Positions 1 through 12,500 of a stretch of DNA of 64,000 nt are shown piece by piece. Numbering within the stretch: the stretch's first letter is position 1; every line of letters starts with the position of its first letter. The stretch covers positions 15,264,887-15,328,886 of the forward strand of contig NC_064034.1 in the NCBI RefSeq assembly GCF_932526225.1, given 5' to 3'. The position numbers and the translations under genes are program-made. The notes under the pieces are model-generated. The model was not told the origin of the DNA. It saw only the letters and a program-made list of their open reading frames with translations, and did no database searches. This stretch comes from Nematostella vectensis. Taxonomy: Eukaryota > Cnidaria > Anthozoa > Actiniaria > Edwardsiidae.

Positions 1-508
1 CTAACCACTGACTTGTGTCAGCTCTTTGCTAAAGTAGTGCATTATGGTTAGAGTTTCTGCCGTTCCTCTAGAGTCAGTTACTGTCATTACCATAGTGAGG
101 CGTTAATACAGAGAACCACAAAATAAGACAAGACTATTATGATATAGAGTGTTGTACTAGGTGATATCAAAATGATACAACTGATATAGCCATTGATAAC
201 AAGTTTTAGCAAATGAGCTTAGTATTTTTGCGGGCAACTGAAGGATTTCAAATAAATAAGCAGAACATCACATGGCTGCTTGCTGATGCAAATTTTCTTC
301 TGGTGAGAATTTTCACTGTGTTGCACTCACTGTGTGATAATAGTATCAACAATGAAGATGAAATTTTTATCCATGCACGACCATGTAATATCCTCTCTAT
401 ATTTATGTCTGGTTGCTATGTGTCTTTAGTGTATCCAGTAGCAATGTGTTCTTTCATCAAATTGTTGTCGATAAATGATGTTGATGAAGTATGTTTTGAA
501 TTTTTTAG
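1..508. other. SMC2 intron sequence, no gene seen
   Basis: AT-rich sequence upstream of the first recognisable SMC2 exon. The long reading frame starting at 213 simply reads through intron into the exon at 509. I see no repeat, RNA gene or exon here. Confidence 0.6.
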
Positions 509-3500
509 GTTGATGTCAAAGCAAAGTCAGACCTCAAACATGAGAAGGAACAGCTGGCAGCTCAAAAGAGACAAAAAAAGGATCTTGAAAAAAATCGTGA
601 TGATGTGAGTGCTGAAACTAAAAGAATAAATGCCATAAATGCTAACTTAGTCAGTTCAGACTCAACAAGTACAAGCTAGAATTACTTACATAGCTGTTGT
701 AACATAACAAACTTGACTGTGCAATAATGTTTATCTTAAGGATCAAGCACAGGTGAAGTCCAAAGAGACGGAGCTGAGCAAAATTAATGATCAGCTTGCT
801 AAGCTTGAAGAGAAGAGTAACCAGGATTCTGAGGCAGTAAAGACTGCACAAGAACACTACCATGCCGTTTCAGCAGGGCTTTCAAGTAATGATGACGGGG
901 AGGACAAAACACTTGCCGATCAAATCATGGGTAAGATTCTGGACCTTTTGCAGCTCTAAGTGATAATAGGGAATGAGAAAAAGTATAAAGAAGGATGAAT
1001 AAAATCATGAAGAAGGTCATAGTGGGACATCTGCTGCTATTTATAGGTTCCCTTTCAAAGGTTTCCTATTGTTTGATTAACCTTTTTTCTATTCTATTTG
1101 ACATGTAGGCTGCAAAAATGATATCAGCAATGCTGAAACTGGAGCTAAGCAAGCCCAACTGAAGTAAGTTCTGTTCCCCCTCAATTACAAAGAAAGAAGT
1201 GATACCATATCTACTTCTATAAAGAAATGCTTTATATTTTATACTGAATGGGTATTTGGCCAGTGCTGCACAATGCCTCAGAAGTGGCCCCATCTGAATA
1301 CAGTATGCATCTCTCTTAGATTAAAGCATTCTCAAGCTGAATTGAAGAAAAAACGAGCAGAGTTAAAGGCAACAGAGAAGGGATATGAAAAGGATAAGCA
1401 GGCATTTGATGCTATTGAAAAAAGCAAGGCAAAGATAGAGGTATGAGCATACTAACAAGAATATTTCTCTATATTAGAGTATTATAGTTTGTCAAAAGTC
1501 TAAAACATGTTTTTTGTTTTATTTTGATTTCCAGGGAGAAATGAAAAAGCTCAACTATGAAGATGGAAAAGAGGAAAAGCTTGTGTCAAGAAAGTAAGTT
1601 TTCTTGGGATTTTTTGCCGGCTGCTTTATTGTACCAAACTTTATGTTGTGTTCCATAGGAGAAAGCTTGAAAACGAAGTTTCAAATTTGAGGACAACAGT
1701 GGAAACACTAGAAGCAAAGTAAAGATTGCTTTCTTATTCTCACATTCTGACTATTTTGGAAATGTGACTCAGCGTGTTTATGATTCCTTTCCTAGATTTC
1801 CTAATTTACAATTTGAGTACAAAGACCCTGAACCAAAGTTTGACAGAAGAAAGGTAAAAACATAATAATATGTGCCATCTATATTTTTATAGATTTAGAA
1901 TATAGCATGATGCTACAACTAAGATCTGGTAATTTCTTGGTTTTATTTGTCTACATAATGCAAAAGCTTAAACACGAACGCGCGGTATAAAAGGGATCGC
2001 TCCGCCCCTTTTTTGCATACTAATCAGTACTCAACATGGCGGCTGGTAGCGTTATCAAAGGGGGGGGAAAGACAGCACAAATAAAGCATAATAAAAACAA
2101 TTTTTTATAAGTCAATAAAGCTCTAATTTAATAATTAATATGGTTTCTGTTGCATGTATAGTATTTTTTGTCTTCGACATGCTTTAATGATACGGTATTT
2201 TCCATTTTCTTTGTTGTGAACGGAGGCAGCTTTTGAAATTCGCGCCATTTTCCCAGTGTCAATCAGTCCTTTTTTTCTCCAGTCTCACTCTTTCCCTTTC
2301 TCCGAGCCTCCACTCAGTTTGTTATTTTGGATAGCAGATTAAACAAAAGGACAGTCGCAAAACAACCTCCAAATATAGAGACCAAAGCCAGAAGTTTCGG
2401 TCTTTTAGTCAATCCACAGCAGTGCAACGGCCATTTGCAATGGTGGCGAAATCCTTTTTGAGACCATGTACAACTCAACTCAACGTGCCAAAACGTGAAA
2501 AACTCCTTGAACTAAAAGCAAAATACCAGCGACACAAATGAAGTTGTGCGCTCGTTTGTTTACACTCACGTCGTCAGTTATCTAACACACGTAAGAGATT
2601 GAAATATAAAAGAGAGTAGGACCTACCCGTTTTTCTTTTTTCAACAACTTTGAGGATTTATTGATGAAAGAAAGCCACAAACATGCCTAAGTCCGAACGG
2701 GGTAACTAGAACTTGCGTAAAAGGTGGAGAAAAGACGTGTATTTGCTGCTGTAAAACATTGAACTTTTTATGCTACAGATACCATTGCCTTTTAATGCGT
2801 TTCTGATAACAAAAAGATCAAATTTGTACTTACTTGCACTGTAGCTCGACTCATTTCTGGTTTGTCGGGAGCTTTGTGAAACACATCCGCACTTTAAAGT
2901 CTTGACAGATTTTTCGGAGGAAACCAGTTTTCCCCCCTTTTATAGTGCGCGTGCGTGTTTAAGTGTTGGTGATACATACAGTAGAGTGTATTTGAATTTT
3001 GAAATACTAAATTTGGGCAATATAGTTTGATATAACTATTGTTTCAAACAGTGTGCTAAGAACTTTAGAAGTTGTTAGCATCATGGATTTTTTTAAGAGA
3101 TAAGCCAAATTCAATCAAAATTGCATCATAAAAGCCATTGCTTTTTTTAACAAAAAATGTTTCCCAACCTAGTGTGATTATTGATGGCTGATTCTATCAA
3201 AAGATGCCTAGGATATCATTTTATTCGAAGAGCTCCCCTATGGCTTAGTGTATTACCCTTGAAATTTCCAGTTTCACAAAGGTTTTATTCATTAGCCTAG
3301 GGAGATTATCTGATACACATGAAGTCTATTTAAGTCTTTCTTTACTATAACATCCTCAGACGCCCGTAAAATATAGGCCCAACTCCAAAACGTCAGTAAT
3401 GCAAACTAAACATCACCAGACCTGACCATCACCATCACCGACCTTCAAAAGCGCATCTAAGCTGTAGTAATCTAATATCTTAATGATTACGTCATATTAA

Positions 3501-6500
3501 TCACATGATCACAAATATTGTAATTAGCATATAGCACATGTATGATTAGGAAAGAGTTGAATCACACAGATCTGCAATAAACACGTACCGTCTTCACTCG
3601 TGGCTTTCTAATAGTAGAACCACGATAAGGTCACAACATTTGGCGACGAGGAATAGGAATTATCAGCAAAGCAGAAGAGAAGAAGAACGACAAATGACAC
3701 GGCAGATACAAGTTCGGGCGCAAGTAGCGCGGCGACCAACCCGAACAACATCACCGTAGTAAACCGACAACTCTGTATCAAACCCTTCAACATCAACACC
3801 AATGACAGGGCAGATACAAGTTCGGGAGCAAGTAGCGCGGCGACCAACCCGAACAACATCACCGTAGTAAACCGACAACTCTGTATCAAACCCTTCCATA
3901 TCAACACCGACACCAATGACACGGCATCCGATGGGATAAGTGGAAGAAGGACATCGAAATACAGTTTCGCTCCTTTGGAATAACAGAACCAGAAACAAAG
4001 AAAGACGGTCTGATAATCTACGGCGGCCCGCAGATCGCCGACCTTGAAGACTCACTCCCTGAGCTAACTGAACAAGCCGGAGACAATGCCTACACAAGAC
4101 TTATAAGGAAGCTGGATAAAAACTTTCTCCCAAGGAAGAACAAAGACTACGCAAGATTACAGTTCGGAAACCTTATCCAAGCCGACAAAGAGAGCATGGC
4201 GCAATATTACACAAGGATCCGCGAAGTAGCGCAGAAATGCGAATTCACAGATTAGAACGAGGCGATTCGAGATCATTTAATCAAGACTATAAGAAGCGCT
4301 CAACTACGACTCAAGACTATAAGAAAGAACTTAACTCTGACACAAATACTAGACGAAGCAGCGATAGATGAAGAATCAAGCGCGCAAGCGGCAGCCATCG
4401 AAAGGAAGCTTAAGGAGGAGTCGGAATCTCAAAGGGTGAAACAAATCACAAAGCGACTAATGCGCGACCAACACCACAAAGAATGCGACCGATGCGGAGC
4501 GAAACACAGCACAAGCAAATGCAGAGCCTTTGGAGCAGAATGAAAAAAAATGCGGGAAAAAAAATCACTACGCTCAAATGTGTGAGCGGCGCAAAAACAA
4601 AAGACGAAACAACCTCAGAACGGCAAGACCAACGCAGGAAACATCAATCAAGGAACTTCGGGACGCCTGAAGCAACCCAACAAACACATACACAAGGTAC
4701 AGACCAGCAACGAGCAGCTGGATCAAATAGTCAACAATCACACACAGCTCTTTTCGGGGATCGGAAAAGCACGACGAGACGGGAAAGACACCGAAATCCA
4801 CCTACCCATGCAAGACGACGCACAGTCTATCATCCAGAAACCGATGCGAGTTCCATACCACCTGATAGAGCCACTAAAGAAAGGATGAAAGAGTTCGTCG
4901 ATAACGACATCATGGAGCCTGTCCCGGAACACGAATCGATAACATGGTGTTCACCATTAGTGGTCCAACCAAAACCGAAGAAGCCAGGAGACATCAGAGT
5001 GAGCCTGGATCTCCGAGTGCTCAACAAATCAATGCAGCGCACACGACAAGTCCAAGCACCAATTACCGAGGACTTCATCGCAACATTCAAGGACTGTCGA
5101 ATGTTTAGCAAACTAGACATGAATCACGGATACCACCAGTTTGCACTAGACGAGGAATCGCGAAAGCTGATGACATTCTCCACCCCAGAAGGCAACTATC
5201 GGTACAGACGGCTAGCGTTCGGCGGCTTTAAAAGCCAAGACCTATTCGACGCGGAAATGAACCATATTCTCTCAGGACTCCAGCGAGTGCTGAACAATCG
5301 GGATGATATTCTTATCCGTGGATTAAACGAAGACGACCACAACAAGAACATCGAAGCAGTATTAAAGCGACTGGAAGCGCACAACTTTACACTGAGCAGA
5401 GAGAAATGCGAGTTCGGCAAGACAAGCATCGAGTTCCACGAACATCTCTTTATATCAGAGGTGCGTACGCGAATGCGCAGCACCTCAGTCTAAAGAGGAA
5501 CTTGTATCATTTCTTCAAATGATGGCATACCTGTCTCGCTACATCACCAACTTCTCATGTCGATGCGAACCTCTGAGGAGACTGACACACAAAGACGCAA
5601 GGTTCGAATGGAACGACGAGCAGCAAAAGGCGTTCGAAGACCTGAAGAGAGCGATAACTACGGCAGTCCTGATTCCCTACAAACCTGAACGGCAAACGCT
5701 GATTACCTGCGACGGCAGCCCAACCGGACTAGGAGGCGGTTTATTTCAGAAGACTGACAAAGGATACCAACCTGTACACTTCGTGAGCAGAACGCTGACA
5801 GACACAGAGAAACGCTATTCACAAATCGAGAGAGAGGCACTTGCAGCAGAATTTACTACCACAAGACTTAACATGTACCTCCTAGGATCACCACACTTCC
5901 AACTGGCGACAGATCACAAGCCATTACTACCGCTGTTGAACAATCAAAGAGCGAAGTTACTGCCACGTATAGAGAGGATTGTGATGAAAATGGAAAACCT
6001 CGATTTCACAGCAACTCACATCACAGGGAAATCCAATATGACGGATTATCTATCAAGACATGCGATTCCAGACGAAAAGCAATCGGACAGCGAGCACTAC
6101 ATCAAAGCAATAATAGAGACTAACCACGCAGTTGTCATGGAAACCATACAGACAGCAACAAGAAAAGACCGAGTACTGCAGAAGTTACAGACAGCACTTC
6201 ACACAGGACAATGGGACAAAAACGACCCTGACCTAGCACCGTACTATGATCTACGAGCAGAGATCTACACAAGCGACGAGACAAGACTGGACAAGATAAT
6301 TCCACCTGAATCCCTGAGGGACAAGATAATCACAATCTCCCACAAGCAAGGACACTTAGACATCACAAAGACAAAGGAGCTACTAAGGCGGAAATACTGG
6401 TTCCCAAGAATAAACAAGTGGATTGAGGACATTGTTAGCTCATGCTTCAGCTGCCAGGTAGCAACAAACACACATCACACCAAGCCAGCTAAAATGACAA

Positions 6501-9500
6501 GCTTACCAGAAAGTCCATGGGAAACGGTGGAAGCAGACTTTTGTGGACCATTTCCAAACAACGAATATGTACTAGTGGTCACAGACCAGTATTCACGATA
6601 CCCGGAAGTAGAGTTTATCACATCAACAGCACTTAAACCAACCCGGAAGAAACTTAAGAAGATGTTTGCTACACACCGTTGACCACCGTTCAATTCCACA
6701 GAATTCACAGAGTTTGCAGATGAAATAGGATTCAGACATAAGAAAATCACACCAAGACACCCGAAGGCTCAAGGCCAAGTTGAAGGCTTTAACAAGCTTA
6801 TAAACAAGATAGCGACTATTGCTAACCAAGAACACATTGATGTACACGAAGCGACATACGACATGCTATCAGCCTACAGAGACACACCACACCTAGCTAC
6901 AAAGAAGACACCTTATGAATTGATGATGAACAGAGAAGTAACAACGAAATTGGAACACTTTCCAACAGACAAACCAACACAGGATAGTGAAATACAACGC
7001 AACGACAGCAAGTACAAAGAACAAACAAAAATGTACCACGACAAAAGACACAGAGCAACAAAACACAAGCTTGCAGTAGGACAAACCATTCTGATCAAGC
7101 GGGACAAGAAAACAAAAGCCCAAACACCATATGAACCGCACATCTATATCATCACTGAAATAAAAGGATCAACAGTCAAGGCAAGAAGAATCGGAGATGG
7201 AAAGATTATATGTCGAGATGCATCAAGAGTTAAACAACTGAAGTCTGCGACAAAGAACATACAGGAAGAAAGAGAGGAAGAAGGTAGAGATATAAAAAAG
7301 ATTCCACCATGCTTCAAGGACCAAATACACCAGCCAGAAGTGACTACACAGCCAAGACGATCAGGACGGAAACACATTTCTATATTTGACCGGAGACTGC
7401 GAGATTATTCGAAGTAAAACCATCATGAACTAAATGGAAAGAACAGTGAACACTCAAAATGAGATACATTATTGTTACAGTTATGTATTGATTTAAAATA
7501 TATCCAGATTATGATTGTACATAGAAATGATTCTCTATGATTATATATACATATAAATATCTGAAAAGAGAGGAATGTAGTAATCTGATATCTTAATGAT
7601 TACGTCATATTAATCACATGATCACAAATATGGTAATTAGCATATAGCACATGTATGATTAGGAAAGAGTTGAATCACACAGATCTACAATAAACACGTA
7701 CCGTCTTCACTCATGGCTTTCTGATAGTAGAACCACGATAAGGTCGCAACATAAGCGAATAGAAGACTCCATTCCAAAGTATTAACCTTGATTTCTGACC
7801 AATTCGTAAACAAAAAAAGACATGAAATTCCTAACCACAAGCAAAGCAAAGCAAAGCAAACACAGATCAAGTCACAAATAGATGCCTTTTTTTGTATGTC
7901 ATGTCTCTTTCTACAGCCATCAGCAACAATAATCAATGCTAAAACCTCCATTAGAAGCTAGTCTCTGTTTAGGCTATATTGCATGCTTGCACTGCATCAT
8001 GGGAGTCTTGGAAACACCTCCACAGTTAGGCGGGCAAACTCCTCCCCCATAATCATAACAGTCTCTTTGCCTTAAAGCCAAACAAAACATTTCCAGGTCC
8101 AAGGAACCCAGAATAAGCCTGAAAACAATTTTTGAATAAGGTTGGGTAGCAAAGGTGTTCCACATTGGAGCGTATGAGGCAATTCACTAGAAAACTCCGT
8201 TCTCACTTGGTGAAGGCCAGACAAGGAATTATCCCATTGAATCAAACTCAGCCTGCAAATATCCATAAGCACAGCATTTATTATGCCCAAATAGTCTTCA
8301 TGATGTCCTAAGGCACTCCCCAGATGTGAAAACGCTGTAATTTTTAAGCAAATTATGAGCAAAACTGTTGTAAGCAACAGGCTGTAGCAATGACACGGCA
8401 GTGCATTGTTGGAAACTTCAAGGCATACCATCTTGGGTCAGGGGTAGCTTAACTTAAATGGTAGTGTTGGACTTGAAATAGGGGGGTGGTTTCCGTTTTC
8501 AGTCTGTTTTTCAATACAAGTTCCGAGGAGTTAATTAACCAAAGGCTAATAAGCATTTGGCTTTCCATTGCATACCAGGTTAAAGGGCTTGTTGCACAAC
8601 TGATCAAAGTGAAAGATGTTACCACAGCTACATCACTAGAGGTCACAGCAGGTGGAAAGGTACAGCACTGAAATTCTATGCTCTATATTGGCAAGTTGTT
8701 CGAAAAGCAGTTTGGCAAAGAATGGCTGTTGATTTTTTGTTTTGCTTTTTTTTTTTTCAAAACGTTTCTAAAGTAAATTTTGTTCTGTCAAACTAAGAAA
8801 GAGTTAAAATATAATAATGGAAAAGTCTACAGTATGAATAGCAGAGAGGAGCAGGAAATCAAGCTTTGTATTTCCCAATGTAGACAGGAATTTTGACAGA
8901 GATTATGTCCACAAAAACAATGATTTAAGCTTTGCTATGACTCCCTCTTAAACAAACAGTCAAGCACTAGGAAAAAACAATACTTTTAAATTTTTGAAAT
9001 AGTAGGAATTATAAATTAATAATAAGGTTAACAGCAATCAGAAGCTGTGAAGATCTTCTTTCTCTTTGGTTTATTAAAGCTTTACAATGTTGTGGTGGAC
9101 TCTGAGGTCACTGGTAAAAAATTGCTCCAGAATGGACAGCTCAAACGACGGTACACCATCATCCCTCTTAACAAGATCTCTCACAGAACCATTGCTAATG
9201 ATGTTGTCAAAAGAGCTGAACAGCTGGTAAGATACTTTAAGTAATTTCAGTTGTGTAGTAAACATTTGGATAATAAAGTAGTCATAATTAAGCCATGTGT
9301 TATTGCTAATCAAAGGAACACAGAAAATAAAATCATAGCTCTTTTTTAGAAAAAAACGTCATTATTGAACACATGCCAAGGTATTTTTACTTACTATTTA
9401 CATCCATATGTACAGCTTCTAACTTTTTTTCCATCAAGGTGGGAAAAGACAGTGTACAACCAGCGCTATCACTTGTAGGGTATGAGGATGAGGTCAAGGC

Positions 9501-12500
9501 AGCTATGGCTTATGTTTTTGGTACCACATTTGTCTGTGATACCATGGATAATGCTAAGAAGGTAATAGTCTCCTTTTTTTAGAACAGCTGGCTGCTGTCA
9601 TATGTTTTTGTCTATTTTCTTTTGAGCAATCATCTACTTTGATGTTAGGCAATTAGACTCAATGGTTCCTAACAAACGTCTCAGTTCGCTGAAGTGTTTT
9701 TGTTTCTGCATCCCTGATATTACGAATAGTGTTGGCAGAGATGGTTGGAAAGACATCCATAAGTCTAGGGTACTTTTTGGGGTTAGAGGGGTGGAATTGG
9801 CATTTGTAAATTTGAAAAAGACGTCATATCATTTTAGAGACCACCAAATGTGAAGGATACAAAAAAGTAAACAACGTTGTAATTGGAGACAAAAAAAAAT
9901 ATGAAAAATGAGGGTGTGTTTTGTTGAAACACTTAGGGTGCAGACTATTACCTTTGTTAGATTGGTTATGTACTTATACTAACCCTGGTGCTTGTAGGTC
10001 ACATTTGACCCCAAAGTGAAGACACGAACTGTCACTCTGGAGGGTGATGTGTTTGATCCAGCTGGAACCCTTACTGGAGGTGAGTGCTTTGTCATATTCC
10101 TGTACCTCAGATCAACTGGAAGAAATCTTCACTATCGGAAAATTATTGCAGATCATTGGAAAAGTGCTGACTATTGCAGCTGCATTGAATTGCAGATATA
10201 TTGTATGTGTTTCGGCCTGCCTGTTTCTACTGTTCTTACTTAAAGATGTTGTATATCTATCTTCATGTTTTAAAAGAATCAAAAAGCCCAAACTGTCGCG
10301 ATCTAATACCAGAACAATGAATACAATACACCAAAAACTGGAAATCGACTGTAATATTTTTGCATCTCGCGCCACTATTCTGACGTAAATAAGCTTGTAA
10401 CGATTCACCTTCTTCAGTCTGCCCTGAAGAAGTCTTATTAAAGACGAAAATTTGGCAGAGTCGATTTCCAGTTTTTGGTGTATTGTATTATTATCTTCAT
10501 GTTTTAGAGATAGTTTTGTATGTGTAGGTGCGAGGTCTTCCTCAGCGTCCATCCTGGCCAAGCTACAGGAGCTAAAGGAGGCTCAGGATGAGCTGAATGC
10601 CAAGAGCAAGGAGCTGGAGACGGTGGTGAAAGAGCTGGCGACCTGCTCCAAGGTCGCAGAGAAGTGAGTATATAATCGTCACTGAATGCACAAGGCACAT
10701 GTTTGAGATGTGACACTGAATACACTCTCAAACAGCGCCGGTATTGTTGGCAGAGGCATAAAGCACAAAACATTGCTACAATCCTGGTTAAGACAAGCTG
10801 AAACACACAGATTTTCGCGCCTTAAGATTTAAAATTTCACACGTCCATATATAAAGACGTATTTCTCCCCCTTCCCCCACCAAGATTGTTGGGCCAGCAA
10901 TGGTGTTCTATTCGTACACTTAATTGTGCGATGGTACTTATTGTTCTCTATCTAACAGATGGAAAATGTACAGTCAAAAATAAATAAAAAATAAAAAAGT
11001 AGCTAATCACTCTCATGGCAGCTAGATGATGAATATGGAGAGCGCAGGGCAGGTGCCCCAGGCAGCCGCAATACAACTCATGTCTGACCATGGATCGAAG
11101 CTAAGGTCGAAATTGTTGGTCTTGTGGAGAGAGGAAAAAAGTAGACCCCGGAGAAAAACCCTCGGAGAAAAGGAGAGACCAACTAACTCAACTCACGGCG
11201 GAACCGAGCCCTACAGAATAAGGCTCTGCCAACTGCGCTACCTAGACTCCCCATGTAATGTGTACCCTGTCTTTGCTCTCACAGGTACCAACAGTTGAAA
11301 CAGCAGTACGACCTCAAGGTGCACGAGGCCGAGCTGGCAGAGACGCGTATGAAACAAAGCACGCATCACCTGCAGCTTGAGGAGATCAAGACCTTAGAAA
11401 ACAATCTCGGTACGTACCCGCTCAAGGTCTTCAGGTAACACTTCCATGTCAATAAATGGCAAAATTATAGAGATTGTCCCTCGTATGTTATCGCCCAATT
11501 TCGAACTAATTCAGCGCACTATAGATGTACTGTGTGTTGCTCCAATTACGAACGATACCCAATTACACTCATACTCACGTGTGCTGTAGTAATTACGTAA
11601 TTGGCGTTATTACAAGCGGGAGAATTTAATTTTATTTGAAGGTGAGTCAAACTTATGTTCGAGTAGTTTGAAAGTTAACGGTGCAGTGAATTTAACGCTT
11701 TACATAAACTGGTCCTTCTGGTAAGTTAGAGTTAAAAAAACTTTTTTCGTGGAAATGAAGCACTGTAAAATACTTCTACTATAGAATAGAAGTTCTTTGA
11801 TCCGGCTACTAATTTAGAAGAATAAAAGCGTTCTGTAAATTTACAGTGCTTGTTCACGAAGTGTGCCTAAACACGGACACAAATAGACTGCTTATTGGGG
11901 ATATGTTTAAAAAGATAATGGGAATTAGTTTCTGCATTTAAACTACATATTGGAGGGATTCAGGTACATATAAACTATGTGTCAAATTGTGCAATCATAT
12001 GATAAAGAGAACGCTCGCAAAAAATGCAACATAATTAGCAGCTTGTAAAAATGTTTAAAAATATGGCTATGTAGACAGCCAAAACTATAAATACCGCCTT
12101 CAAGCACTTCCGGGGTATAGTATTGCTTCTTTCTCGATGCTTTTATCATCAGGTTACAACAATTATTTTGAATGTGACTTTTTAGAATCATTTTTTTGGG
12201 GAGGACCCATTCAGAAGTAAGTAAAGTACAAACCCCACTACGTTTGAAAGATATTGATATAAAGCCGTCTGTCTACGGCAAGGTCAAAACAATGATTATT
12301 TAATCATGATTATTTTTCGACGAAAGTCTACGAATTTAAACGGATGAATTGTAATTCAGAGAGCGCCCAATTATCAAGTAAACAAATGGTAAAATGTTCT
12401 TCCTAGATCCACATAATTAAAGTTGGCTTTGCTAAATAAGATAAATTCTTGTTATTATTTTATCATCCTTACGAAAATCGTTCATGAAGTTTGTGTCCGG

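Larger units (their letters stand above)
3463..7751 (+). mobile_element. Ty3/Gypsy LTR retrotransposon, full length but degraded
   Basis: Two 176-bp LTRs bound a 4.29-kb element in the sense orientation of SMC2. Each LTR starts TGTAG and ends CAACA. The 5-bp target duplication TAAGC sits at 3458-3462 and 7752-7756. A purine-rich tract (7563-7575) directly precedes the 3' LTR. The internal order gag, (protease not clear), RT, RNase H, integrase is that of Ty3/Gypsy. The LTRs differ at 6 of 176 positions (5 transitions), so insertion is not very recent. Every coding domain carries stops, frameshifts or deletions, so this copy is inactive. Confidence 0.93.

Noticed and set aside
3608-4097. Minus-strand frames of 104 and 144 codons with internal repeats
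   Set aside because: Antisense shadows of the duplicated gag segment of the Gypsy element.
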